In this document: positions 1 to 7,052 of the stretch, piece after piece
How positions within the stretch are numbered: position 1 is the stretch's first letter
Layout of the letters: the number at the start of each line of letters is the position of its first letter
Assembly (NCBI RefSeq): GCF_018389385.1
Contig: NZ_CP062698.1
Location: forward strand, 2,421,501-2,485,500
Direction: 5' to 3'
DNA: 64,000 nucleotides
Source: Anthocerotibacter panamensis C109
Lineage (GTDB): Bacteria > Cyanobacteriota > Cyanobacteriia > Gloeobacterales > Anthocerotibacteraceae
The notes under the pieces: generated by a model
The model's input: only the letters and a program-made list of their open reading frames with translations
Told to the model about the DNA's origin: nothing
Databases searched by the model: none
Translations under genes and position numbers: made by a program

Positions 1-318
1 ATGGGGCATTGGGACCCCTATCCCTTCATCCTGCTCAATCTGGTGCTCTCGTTCCAGGCGGCCTTCACCGCGCCCATCATCATGATGAGCCAAAACCGCC
101 AGTCGGAGGTAGACCGACAACATGCCGAGCACGACTATCAGGTAAATGTGAAGGCAGAATTGGAGATTGAGCTACTCCACCACAAGCTCAACCTCCTCAA
201 AGAACAGGAACTTACCGCCCTCATTCAGTTGGTTAAGGAGCAACAAACCCAACTCACGCGCCTGGAGGAACGTCTGCTGGGAAACCTACCCAACCCCAAC
301 AGTCACCCCCAGGAATGA
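1..318 (+). CDS. DUF1003 membrane protein, C-terminal part (cut by window edge)
   Basis: This is the last 105 residues of a DUF1003 protein. The conserved family block is visible at once: WDPYPF, then a hydrophobic helix (about residues 9-30), then SQNRQ, a charged segment and the KAELEI stretch. The tail (about residues 45-95) is rich in Glu, Leu and Gln and should form a coiled coil. DUF1003 proteins normally have an earlier membrane helix and a longer N-terminus, so the ATG at base 1 is probably internal and the gene starts outside the window. The function of the family is unknown; it is a small inner-membrane protein. Confidence 0.85.
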   Translation: MGHWDPYPFILLNLVLSFQAAFTAPIIMMSQNRQSEVDRQHAEHDYQVNVKAELEIELLHHKLNLLKEQELTALIQLVKEQQTQLTRLEERLLGNLPNPNSHPQE

Positions 319-407
319 GCCACCACAGTTCAAGCTATTTTGATAACAAACTCCGCGATTGCTGACCCTATCGAGACGCCTCTTTCAGCGCTCTGACGAA
401 AGGCTTT

Positions 408-453
408 AAAATAAAAAAGTGTCGATAAAAATTTATCGACACTTTTTTATTTT
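408..453. terminator. bidirectional hairpin terminator
   Basis: A perfect 22-bp inverted repeat (408-429 with 432-453, two-base loop) has an A-run on one side and a T-run on the other, so it can end transcription from both directions. It abuts the CCA end of the minus-strand tRNA-fMet and lies 90 bp beyond the DUF1003 stop. Confidence 0.85.
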
Positions 454-795
454 GGTTGCGGGGACTGGATTTGAACCAGTGACCTTCGGGTTATGCATAC
501 CACTACAGCTTTCGCTGCTTGCTTGCGCAGTTTGGGGTCTGGACTTTCCCTTCACCCACTGGCCTAAACCAGGAGGGTGCCTACCATCAAGTCTCTACAC
601 CTTCCCCATTGCTGGGGCTTGGCTCGGGATTACCACGCTAGAGGCTTCCCCGAATTTGGCAGGTATTCATACAGAAGTTTCCTTCTATACAGCCCTTTGC
701 AGAACCGGGTTTGGTGTGATAAGGCGTTTGACGAGACGCTTTATCCCCGATTTGCGGTCTGAGCCCGACGAGCTACCAGGCTGCTCTACCCCGCG
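453..795 (-). tRNA. initiator tRNA-fMet(CAU) interrupted by a group I intron
   Basis: The exons are 795-762 (34 nt) and 495-453 (43 nt); joined they give a 77-nt initiator tRNA with encoded CCA. Initiator hallmarks are visible: the first base C faces A at position 72 (no Watson-Crick pair), and the anticodon stem carries three consecutive G:C pairs (GGG/CCC) around the loop CUCAUAA. The T arm has GGTTCAAATCC. The interruption lies directly after U33 and before the anticodon, so the unspliced RNA cannot serve in initiation. The palindromic terminator follows the 3' end. Group I introns in cyanobacterial tRNA-fMet are known from the literature; the exact splice points here are my reading of exon continuity plus the U before and G at the end of the intron. 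Confidence 0.93.
496..761 (-). ncRNA. group I self-splicing intron in tRNA-fMet
   Basis: This 266-nt insertion in the anticodon loop has the features of a small group I intron of the bacterial tRNA type. The 5' exon ends in U and the intron ends in G. Conserved core pieces can be read on the minus strand: a Q/P4-like segment AATCCCGAGCCAAGC (631-617), an R/P7-like segment GTGTAGAGACT (about 600-590), and an S-like segment GGAAAGTCCAGACC (549-536). No homing endonuclease ORF fits inside. A folding calculation that gives P1-P9 would settle the boundaries. Confidence 0.88.
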
Positions 796-826
796 ATGCT
801 TAACAAGCATAACATGCTTTGGTCCA

Positions 827-1258
827 TCAAAAAGGAATTTCGTCGTTGAATGCGGGCTGATCTGCAATAGGGCGCACAGAAGGGGCTTTATAGGCTGGGG
901 GCCGCGAGATGGGTGGGTTAGTAGGAGGCGGGGGTAAAGGGGCACTCGCCTCCTGACCTTTCCCAATCGGATGGAGGCGGCGGACAATCACCTCGGCTCG
1001 TTTCTCGCGGGTGCCATCCTGCTTGGTGATACTGTTCATCTGGAGGCGGCCCTCGACCACGACCTGGTCACCCTGGACATACTGGTCATTCACCTCGCCT
1101 GCTGTATTGCCAAAAGCCACTACCTGGACCTGATAGTCTGGTTCCTCGGGACGTTGGGCACCAAAGCGTAGGATAAAACTAGCCCGAGCCAAACCGTCCT
1201 GAGTCTCCCGCAATTCAGGCCGGGTCGCAACCTCGCCAAGCAGGACAATTGAATTCAT
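827..1258 (-). CDS. ssb: single-stranded DNA-binding protein
   Basis: A 143-residue SSB. The N-terminal OB fold (residues 1-100) begins MNSIVLLGEV and contains the typical VVAFGNTAGEV and VEGRLQMNS strands. A Pro-rich linker follows, and the protein ends in the acidic tip DEIPF, which recruits repair and replication enzymes in this family. It coats ssDNA during replication, repair and recombination. Its ATG overlaps the rpsF stop by four bases, so the two genes are translationally coupled; rpsR, often next to them in other bacteria, is absent here. Confidence 0.93.
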   Translation of the reverse strand: MNSIVLLGEVATRPELRETQDGLARASFILRFGAQRPEEPDYQVQVVAFGNTAGEVNDQYVQGDQVVVEGRLQMNSITKQDGTREKRAEVIVRRLHPIGKGQEASAPLPPPPTNPPISRPPAYKAPSVRPIADQPAFNDEIPF

Positions 1259-1545
1259 TCGTCGCCTTCACGGAAAATAGAGTGACGCAGAACCGACTCG
1301 TTCAGACGCAACATACGCTCCAATTCAGCGTTGATGGGCCCGGTGGCGCTGTAGGTCATCTGAATGTAGATGCCCTCTTTATTTTTTTGGATCTCGTAGG
1401 CAAGACGACGCTTGCCCCTACGCTCTGTAGCGAGGTCCTCCACTCCCTGACTGCGGAGGGTCTGTTCGAAAAGGTTAACGGACTGCTCCAACTCCTCTTC
1501 GGTGAGCGTTGGCCGCAAAATGTACATAGCTTCGTAGCGCCGCAT
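1255..1545 (-). CDS. rpsF: 30S ribosomal protein S6
   Basis: A short basic/acidic protein with the S6 signature RRYEAMYILRP at its start and the RRGKRRLAYEI block in the middle; S6 binds the central domain of 16S rRNA together with S18. I chose the ATG giving MRRYEAMY (96 residues) because S6 proteins start very close to this strand and an AGG lies five bases before it. An upstream in-frame ATG at 1563 would add six residues and cannot be excluded. First gene of an rpsF-ssb operon. Confidence 0.93.
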   Translation of the reverse strand: MRRYEAMYILRPTLTEEELEQSVNLFEQTLRSQGVEDLATERRGKRRLAYEIQKNKEGIYIQMTYSATGPINAELERMLRLNESVLRHSIFREGDE

Positions 1546-1714
1546 GAGTACCTGTAAGTTCATTGATTCCCAGTGTTTTCACACAAGGTCGGCTATCAAT
1601 CCTACCACAATTTTAAAGCGTCCTAGATAGAAAAGATGGCTTCTGGATTTGCAGAAAAACTTGGCAGATGTTGCGTGTCGCCCCATGGCTTCTGATATGC
1701 TTACCTAATGACTA

Positions 1715-1788
1715 CGGGACGTAGCGCAGCTTGGTAGCGCACCACTTTGGGGTAGTGGGGGTCGCAGGTTCAAATCCTGTCGTCCCGA
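1715..1788 (+). tRNA. tRNA-Pro(GGG)
   Basis: A full 74-nt cloverleaf: acceptor CGGGACG/CGTCCCG, D arm with AGCTTGGTAGCGC, anticodon stem CCACT/AGTGG with loop TTGGGGT (anticodon GGG), T arm GCAGGTTCAAATCCTGT, discriminator A. CCA is not encoded. An integrase remnant lies about 140 bp downstream, which suggests that this tRNA once served as an integration site. Confidence 0.95.
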
Positions 1789-1796
1789 GTCCAGTA

Positions 1797-1822
1797 AAAC
1801 CCGCTCCAGGAGCGGGTTTTTT
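1797..1822 (+). terminator. Rho-independent terminator of tRNA-Pro
   Basis: Stem CCCGCT (1800-1805) / AGCGGG (1811-1816), extended by A-T pairs, then a run of six T. It sits nine bases after the tRNA. Confidence 0.9.
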
Positions 1823-1881
1823 GATGTCTAGAGACTATTCCTAAGTCTTGTTCTCATGTAGGAGAGGTGCTTTTTGGGGGT

Positions 1882-1910
1882 CAATTTTAGGGATTTTGGA
1901 CCTAAAATTG
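1882..1910. promoter_or_regulatory. 10-bp inverted repeat upstream of integrase remnant
   Basis: CAATTTTAGG (1882-1891) and CCTAAAATTG (1901-1910) are perfectly complementary arms around a 9-base spacer, ending 15 bp before the ATG of the integrase fragment. It may be an operator or a recombinase arm site left from the lost element; it lacks a T-run and so is a poor terminator. Confidence 0.45.
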
Positions 1911-1925
1911 GCATGGTAGTACACC

Positions 1926-2052
1926 ATGAAAAGTCCTGCCCAGCAAGGATTGCGTAACCATAAAGGGTCTTTTGGAGTAGAACGTGTTGAAGGACGTGGT
2001 CTACGCCTGCGATGGGGCTATACAGGTAAACGACAGCTAGGTCTGCCAGACT
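1926..2052 (+). pseudogene. N-terminal remnant of a tyrosine-type integrase
   Basis: About 42 codons read like the N-terminal region of cyanobacterial phage-type integrases: a KGSFGVE segment, GRGLRLRW, GKRQ and LGLPDSSQ. In such integrases this part precedes a core-binding and a catalytic domain; here both are missing. The reading frame runs on into sequence that is only the antisense of the tolC 3' end, so the break lies at about 2050. Position behind tRNA-Pro fits an old integration event. Assignment is from motif memory without a search. Confidence 0.6.
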
Positions 2053-3396
2053 CTAGTCAGGTAGCCCAACCCCTGTGGTCTGCTCCAGGTGTGCCAGGGC
2101 TAGGTTGTAATCATAGAGTGCCTTAATGCCTTCAAGCCGCGCCCGCAAGAGGGCCACAGACGAATCCAGAACTTCAACCTGGATACTCCTGCCGACGGCA
2201 TAGCGCTCCTGGGCCAGACGATGCTCCTCACTGGCGGTGGCGATTCCGGCCTGGGTGAGTTGAATGGTCTCGCGGGCTTGCTGCATCTCCAACCAAGCTC
2301 GGGTCACCCGCTGGGCCAACTCTTGTTCTTTGGTTTCGCGTTGGAGTTGGGCTTTTTTTAGGTTGGCCTGAGCTTTTTCCACTGCGGCGGCGCGACTCCC
2401 GAAGTCCAGAACGGGCAGGGTCGCAGCTACCACCAACGAACCGCCATTGCCAAAACCATCGGACTCTGGGGTCCGCAGTTCTCCCTGGGCATAGAGGTTG
2501 ACTTGGGGTAAAAATGTCGCACTGGCTGCCTGGACCTGGGCTTCACTGGCTATGACGCGGAGCGCTAAAGCACTGAGTTCGGGATTGTTTTGCTGGGCCT
2601 GCCCCAGGGCTTGCGCCAAGTCTGCATCCTGACTGGGCTCTTTTAGGGTATCGCTGAGCGTGAAGTCAGAGGCAGGATTCACCCCCAAGGCCCGTTTCAG
2701 GTCTGCCAACGCTCCCTGGTAGAGCGTCCCGGCGGCGAGGAGGGTCTGGCGGGCTGTCGCCAGTTCTGTTTCGTCTCTGAGGATGTAGACACGGGGCACT
2801 TTCCCCACCGCGAAGCGCTCACGGGTGTTTTTGAGGCTCGCTGCGCGTTGCGCCACATATTCCTGGTAGGTAGCCACCTGAGTCTGGGCCAATAGAGCCT
2901 GGAAATAAGCCTGTTTCACCGCAAGGACTGCCTCTAGGCGGACTATCGCCACGTCTTTTTGGGCGGCATCCCGCTCGGCGGCAGCCTGCGCGACTTGAGC
3001 TTCCAACCGCCCGCCAGTATAGAGGGGCAAGCTGAGGCCCAGGTTAAACTCGCCTGCGGAATTGCGAGGGATATTCCCCGGCCCGGTGCTGAGGGTGTAG
3101 AAGAAGGGGTTGCTAGCTAATGTGTAGGCCGAACCCAGCGTGAGCAGAGGTAGACGGGTGGCCTCGGCTATCCCAGTTTCGGCTCGGGCTGAGCGTAGTT
3201 CCTGCTGGGCTATCTGTACCTCCAGGCTCTCTTCGCTGGCCCGCCGCACCGCCTCAGTAAGGCTCAGGGGACCGGAGAGCAGGGGGCGACGGGCACCCAA
3301 CGTTTCCGGCTGGGCGGGAAGCGGAACCGGGATGAAACCCATCCAGAGAACCCAGCCCAGCATGAACCAACAACGGCAGGCTAAAGTGACGGTCAT
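2053..3396 (-). CDS. TolC-family outer-membrane efflux protein
   Basis: A 447-residue outer-membrane factor that forms the exit duct of a tripartite efflux pump. The chosen ATG gives a signal peptide (hydrophobic WFMLGWVLWMGF segment, then PLPAQP) and lies 11 bp behind the stop of the preceding gene; a longer frame begins at 3507 but would overlap that gene and bury the signal peptide. Two OEP repeats are visible, each with long Ala/Gln/Glu-rich helices (for example the QAAAERDAAQKDVA and KAQANLKKAQLQRE stretches) typical of the TolC alpha-barrel. Last gene of the leftward RND operon. Confidence 0.9.
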   Translation of the reverse strand: MTVTLACRCWFMLGWVLWMGFIPVPLPAQPETLGARRPLLSGPLSLTEAVRRASEESLEVQIAQQELRSARAETGIAEATRLPLLTLGSAYTLASNPFFYTLSTGPGNIPRNSAGEFNLGLSLPLYTGGRLEAQVAQAAAERDAAQKDVAIVRLEAVLAVKQAYFQALLAQTQVATYQEYVAQRAASLKNTRERFAVGKVPRVYILRDETELATARQTLLAAGTLYQGALADLKRALGVNPASDFTLSDTLKEPSQDADLAQALGQAQQNNPELSALALRVIASEAQVQAASATFLPQVNLYAQGELRTPESDGFGNGGSLVVAATLPVLDFGSRAAAVEKAQANLKKAQLQRETKEQELAQRVTRAWLEMQQARETIQLTQAGIATASEEHRLAQERYAVGRSIQVEVLDSSVALLRARLEGIKALYDYNLALAHLEQTTGVGLPD

Positions 3397-3406
3397 AGTA
3401 CTTCTG

Positions 3407-3820
3407 TCACTTGACGGGAACACTGAAGCTGGCACTAGCCGGGGGTTTGGTGAGACTGACCTGGAGGTCCCACTTGCCGCCAAAAGGTAGGCGGGTCGAG
3501 ATCTCAAAGGTGCCGGGTGCCGTGGATTTGACCTCGGCCTTGGCCGAACCAGAACCCATGCCAGCCATGCCCATCGCTGCCATCTCTTGCTCAGATTGGG
3601 TGAGTTTGGCCTTGATATCTTGGGTCGCCAGGGGCTTACCTTTGGCGTCGGTGACCTTGAGGGTGAGGGTGTTTTTGCCCGTCTTGAGCGGGGTGGCAGC
3701 CACCGTCAGTATCATTTTGGCTGGCCCCATCTGGGTGGTGGGCTTGAGGTCGGAGGCGTGGGCAGTAGCGGTGACAAGGAAAGCACAACCCAGGCCCAGA
3801 GTCGGGATAAAACGCTTCAT
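3407..3820 (-). CDS. secreted FixH/YtkA-like domain protein
   Basis: A 137-residue protein with a signal peptide (MKRFIPTLGLGCAFLVTATAHA, cleavage after AHA) and a single beta-sandwich domain of FixH/YtkA-like type: strands around KMILTVAATPLKTGKNTLTL, a polar loop and a C-terminal KWDLQVSLTKPP segment. A short Met-rich stretch (EMAAMGMAGMG, residues 79-89) could bind a soft metal such as copper, which is inference. It lies between the RND pump and tolC, and the same domain is repeated at the C-terminus of the adaptor, so it probably assists metal handling in the periplasm. A longer frame from 3952 would run into the RND gene and is not needed. Confidence 0.8.
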   Translation of the reverse strand: MKRFIPTLGLGCAFLVTATAHASDLKPTTQMGPAKMILTVAATPLKTGKNTLTLKVTDAKGKPLATQDIKAKLTQSEQEMAAMGMAGMGSGSAKAEVKSTAPGTFEISTRLPFGGKWDLQVSLTKPPASASFSVPVK

Positions 3821-3848
3821 TGTGACACTCCAAAGTACGGGAAATGGA

Positions 3849-6800
3849 TCACTCTTGCTGTTCGCTGGGCAACGGCTGGGGTAAGCGCCCCAGCGCGGGT
3901 TTAGCAGCACGCCATGCCTGTCCCTGGTGGCCTGCCCAGAGTGTCGCGTCATCCACTAGGGTGTGCATGACGGGAATCACGATGAGCGTCAGGAGCGTCG
4001 AGATACTCAAGCCTCCCAGAATGACCGTGGCAATGGGTGAGTAGGCATCCATGCCGGTATCCGGGAAGAAGGCGAGCCTAACAATGACCACGAGGGTGAC
4101 AATAACAGTCATCAAGATGGGCTTGAGCCGGACTGGGCCTGCCTCGCGGATGGCCTGGTCCCTCGGTACACCCTCGCGGCGCTTGGTCAGGATGAGGTCA
4201 ATCAGCAGGATTGCTCCGGCCACATCGATACCCGACAGGATGATGATGCCGAGGATCGAGACGGTCGAGAGCGTCTGTCCGGCTAGCATCAAGGCTCCAA
4301 AAACTCCAGCTAGCTCCAGAGGAATTGAGAGCATCATATTCAAGGGCTGGATGAACGAACGGAACTGGATAACCAGGATCAGGTAGATGAGCGCCAGCGA
4401 GAAGACCAGACCTTTGAGTAGGCGGTCAAACTCAATCATCATGTCGGTCATGTCCCCCATCGAGTCCAGGCCATAACCGGGCGGGAAGGTGAGTTCTGCT
4501 CCTGAGCGCATGGCGACCGCCATCGACAGGTCCATCGAGGCGGGACCATGCTTGCGGTAAAAACCGTTGATGTAGACCACCCGGCGACCATTGACGTGCT
4601 CAATAAGACTCGGGCCGCTTTTGCGCTCCAGGGTGACGACTGCACTCAGGGGTACCTGCTGACCGTCGGAGGAGGTGATATAGGCCGCCGCTAGTTCTTC
4701 GCCCCCGCTGCGGTCGTGTTGGTCATAGCGGACAAGAATCGCGTTCACCCGCAGGTTGGGGCGGTTGTAGTACTGCATGGTATAGCCGCCTTGGAGGGCA
4801 TAGCGCGCCTGTTCGGTCACCGCTGCGACGCTCAGGCCCAATTCCTGGGCACGACGGCGGTCCACCCGGAGCTGGTATTCAGGTTGGGTCATCGTCGAAC
4901 TGGTGTGGGGCATCACGAAGCCCGGAACTTCTTGCGCGATGGCGAGCACCTGATTCGCAAGCTTATGCAAAACGCCTAGGTCTTCGCCGTAGACGGCAAT
5001 TTGCACGGGAGCTGCCGAGGTCGCCATCACATCCACACCCATCGCCTGCATCGCGATGCGCCGTACCCCCGGAATCGTCCGCAGCGCCTCGGCCTCGGCT
5101 GCATCCATCACCTGCCAGATATCGCGGGAGCGCTCCCCCCGGTCCTTGAGCGTGACGATGAGCGAGGCACTGTTGATCCCGCCCATGCTATAGCCACTGA
5201 AATAGGTGCTATTACTCGTCAACTCGAACCCGACTTCTGAGGAGACTTTTTCCACTTCCGGTTGCTTGAGCAAAATCTGTTCAAATTTCTGGGCGATGCG
5301 GTCGGTGCGCTCAAAAGAAGTCCCCGGTTGGGCTTCAAGCGTCGCCATAAACTGCCCCGAATCAGCCAAGGGCATCATCTCCTGCCCGATGTACGGATAC
5401 AGTGCGACCCCCAAAAAGATAAAACCACCCGCTATTGCCAAAGTCAGGGGACGATTGTGAAGGGCTAGGTCCAGGATGGTCTGATAGCGTTCCTCCAGCC
5501 AGCCCATGCCCCGGCGCACCGGACGGAGGAATTGCTTAAGTTTGTGCTCACTCGTTTGATGTGGCTTTAAAAAATAAGCTGCCATCAGCGGCGTCAGCGT
5601 CAGCGAGATGATGAGCGAGGCCAAGAGTGCATAGATAATCGGCCAGACAATGCCTACAAACATCAACCCGGTCAAGCCCCCCGCCAAGGTCATCGGGACT
5701 AGCGCGGCAATCATCACAAACGTGGCGGCGGCAATGGCGACAAAAACTTCCTGCGTCCCTTCGATAGCAGCACTCAGGGGCGGTTTGCCTGCCTTGAGTT
5801 TGCGCTCGGTCGCCTCAATCACCACGATCGAGTCATCTACCAGCCGCCCAATCGCAAGCAGGATACCAATAAGGGTGGAAGAGTTGAGCGACATGCCCAT
5901 GGGCACAAAGGGCAAGATCGACATCGCCAGAGCGGTCGGGATCGAGATGAGCACAATCGCCGTAGCCCGGAAGTCCTCCAGAAAGACAAGGATTACCAAG
6001 CCAGCCAAAACAATACTAATCAGTAATTCAACCACCGTGCCTGTACGGATAATCTCCACCAGATGAGAATTGTCGTAGGCTTCTTTGAACTCGATGCCGG
6101 GGTATTCGGCCTGGATACGCTGGAGTTCGGCGCGGACGCGGGCGATGACGGCGGGGGAACTGGCATCAGCTTTTTGGATGACATTGACCCCTAGGGCCGT
6201 TTCTCCGTTGTAGCGGTAGCCACTGCGCAGTTCTTCATGGGTATCGCGAACGGTGGCAACATCGCGCAGATAGACGATTTGGCTGCCTTGACTGAGGACG
6301 GGGTAGTCCTCTATCGCCTGGGCGGTAAGTGCCCGTGCGTCACTACGGACCAAGATTTCCTCGTCGCCACGGGTCAGGACGCCCGCGCCCTTGCTCAGGT
6401 TGTTGCGGTCAATGGCGTCGCGGACTTGAAGGGCTGAAAGACCGTAGGCGCTGAGTTTTTGGCGGTCCACAACGATCTGGATCTGCCTGCGGTAGCCCCC
6501 GAAGATGGACACCGCCTGCACTTCAGCCACCTGCTTGAGCCGGTCTACCAGGGTGTTGTCGGCGAAGTCACGCAGGCGCACCGGGTCCCAGCCATCGCCC
6601 CTAAGCGCCAGGGTCAAGACGGGACGATTTAAGGGGTCAATGGGTAAGACCCAGTAGGAGCGGGTGTTAAAGCCATCCAGGGGCAAGTCGCCCTCGGCGG
6701 ACTTCATCACGCTCTGTACTGCCATCACCGAGCGCTGAATGTCCTGTCCCCAGGCAAATTGGATAGTGACCAAAGACATATCCTGCTGAGAACTAGAGCG

Positions 6801-7052
6801 CACATAGCGCACTCCATCCAACACACTCATGCGCTGCTCAATGGGCTTACTCAGATAGGTCTCCACCTCTTCGGCAGAAGAGCCGGGAGCCATGGTGACC
6901 ACGGCAATGAGCGGACTCTGAATATAAGGCATCATCCGCACAGGCAAGCGGGCGACCAAGGCCAAGACTGCCAGGGCCAAAATCCCGACATAGAGGGCGA
7001 CCACAAGCACCGGATTCCCGATAGACCACCGGGGGATAGCACCAATCTTCAC
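3849..7052 (-). CDS. RND-family efflux permease
   Basis: A 1067-residue inner-membrane pump of the RND superfamily, usual length for the family. It has one N-terminal helix (about 14-34), a large periplasmic loop, helices TM2-TM6 from about 340, a second loop and TM7-12. The proton-relay pair D406-D407 in GRLVDDSIVVIE is intact. It uses the proton gradient to drive export through adaptor and TolC. Its ATG overlaps the adaptor stop by four bases. The metal-type MerR regulator and FixH-like partners suggest heavy-metal export (CusA/CzcA role), but the pump sequence alone does not tell me the substrate; drug export stays possible. Confidence 0.92.
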   Translation of the reverse strand: MKIGAIPRWSIGNPVLVVALYVGILALAVLALVARLPVRMMPYIQSPLIAVVTMAPGSSAEEVETYLSKPIEQRMSVLDGVRYVRSSSQQDMSLVTIQFAWGQDIQRSVMAVQSVMKSAEGDLPLDGFNTRSYWVLPIDPLNRPVLTLALRGDGWDPVRLRDFADNTLVDRLKQVAEVQAVSIFGGYRRQIQIVVDRQKLSAYGLSALQVRDAIDRNNLSKGAGVLTRGDEEILVRSDARALTAQAIEDYPVLSQGSQIVYLRDVATVRDTHEELRSGYRYNGETALGVNVIQKADASSPAVIARVRAELQRIQAEYPGIEFKEAYDNSHLVEIIRTGTVVELLISIVLAGLVILVFLEDFRATAIVLISIPTALAMSILPFVPMGMSLNSSTLIGILLAIGRLVDDSIVVIEATERKLKAGKPPLSAAIEGTQEVFVAIAAATFVMIAALVPMTLAGGLTGLMFVGIVWPIIYALLASLIISLTLTPLMAAYFLKPHQTSEHKLKQFLRPVRRGMGWLEERYQTILDLALHNRPLTLAIAGGFIFLGVALYPYIGQEMMPLADSGQFMATLEAQPGTSFERTDRIAQKFEQILLKQPEVEKVSSEVGFELTSNSTYFSGYSMGGINSASLIVTLKDRGERSRDIWQVMDAAEAEALRTIPGVRRIAMQAMGVDVMATSAAPVQIAVYGEDLGVLHKLANQVLAIAQEVPGFVMPHTSSTMTQPEYQLRVDRRRAQELGLSVAAVTEQARYALQGGYTMQYYNRPNLRVNAILVRYDQHDRSGGEELAAAYITSSDGQQVPLSAVVTLERKSGPSLIEHVNGRRVVYINGFYRKHGPASMDLSMAVAMRSGAELTFPPGYGLDSMGDMTDMMIEFDRLLKGLVFSLALIYLILVIQFRSFIQPLNMMLSIPLELAGVFGALMLAGQTLSTVSILGIIILSGIDVAGAILLIDLILTKRREGVPRDQAIREAGPVRLKPILMTVIVTLVVIVRLAFFPDTGMDAYSPIATVILGGLSISTLLTLIVIPVMHTLVDDATLWAGHQGQAWRAAKPALGRLPQPLPSEQQE

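Noticed and set aside
419..987. Plus-strand frame of 172 codons and a minus-strand frame of 100 codons over the tRNA-fMet region
   Set aside because: They run through tRNA exons and the group I intron and show no protein-like composition.
1715..3820. A complete genomic island bounded by att repeats at tRNA-Pro
   Set aside because: I did not see a second copy of the tRNA 3' end in the window, so only the integrase remnant is claimed.
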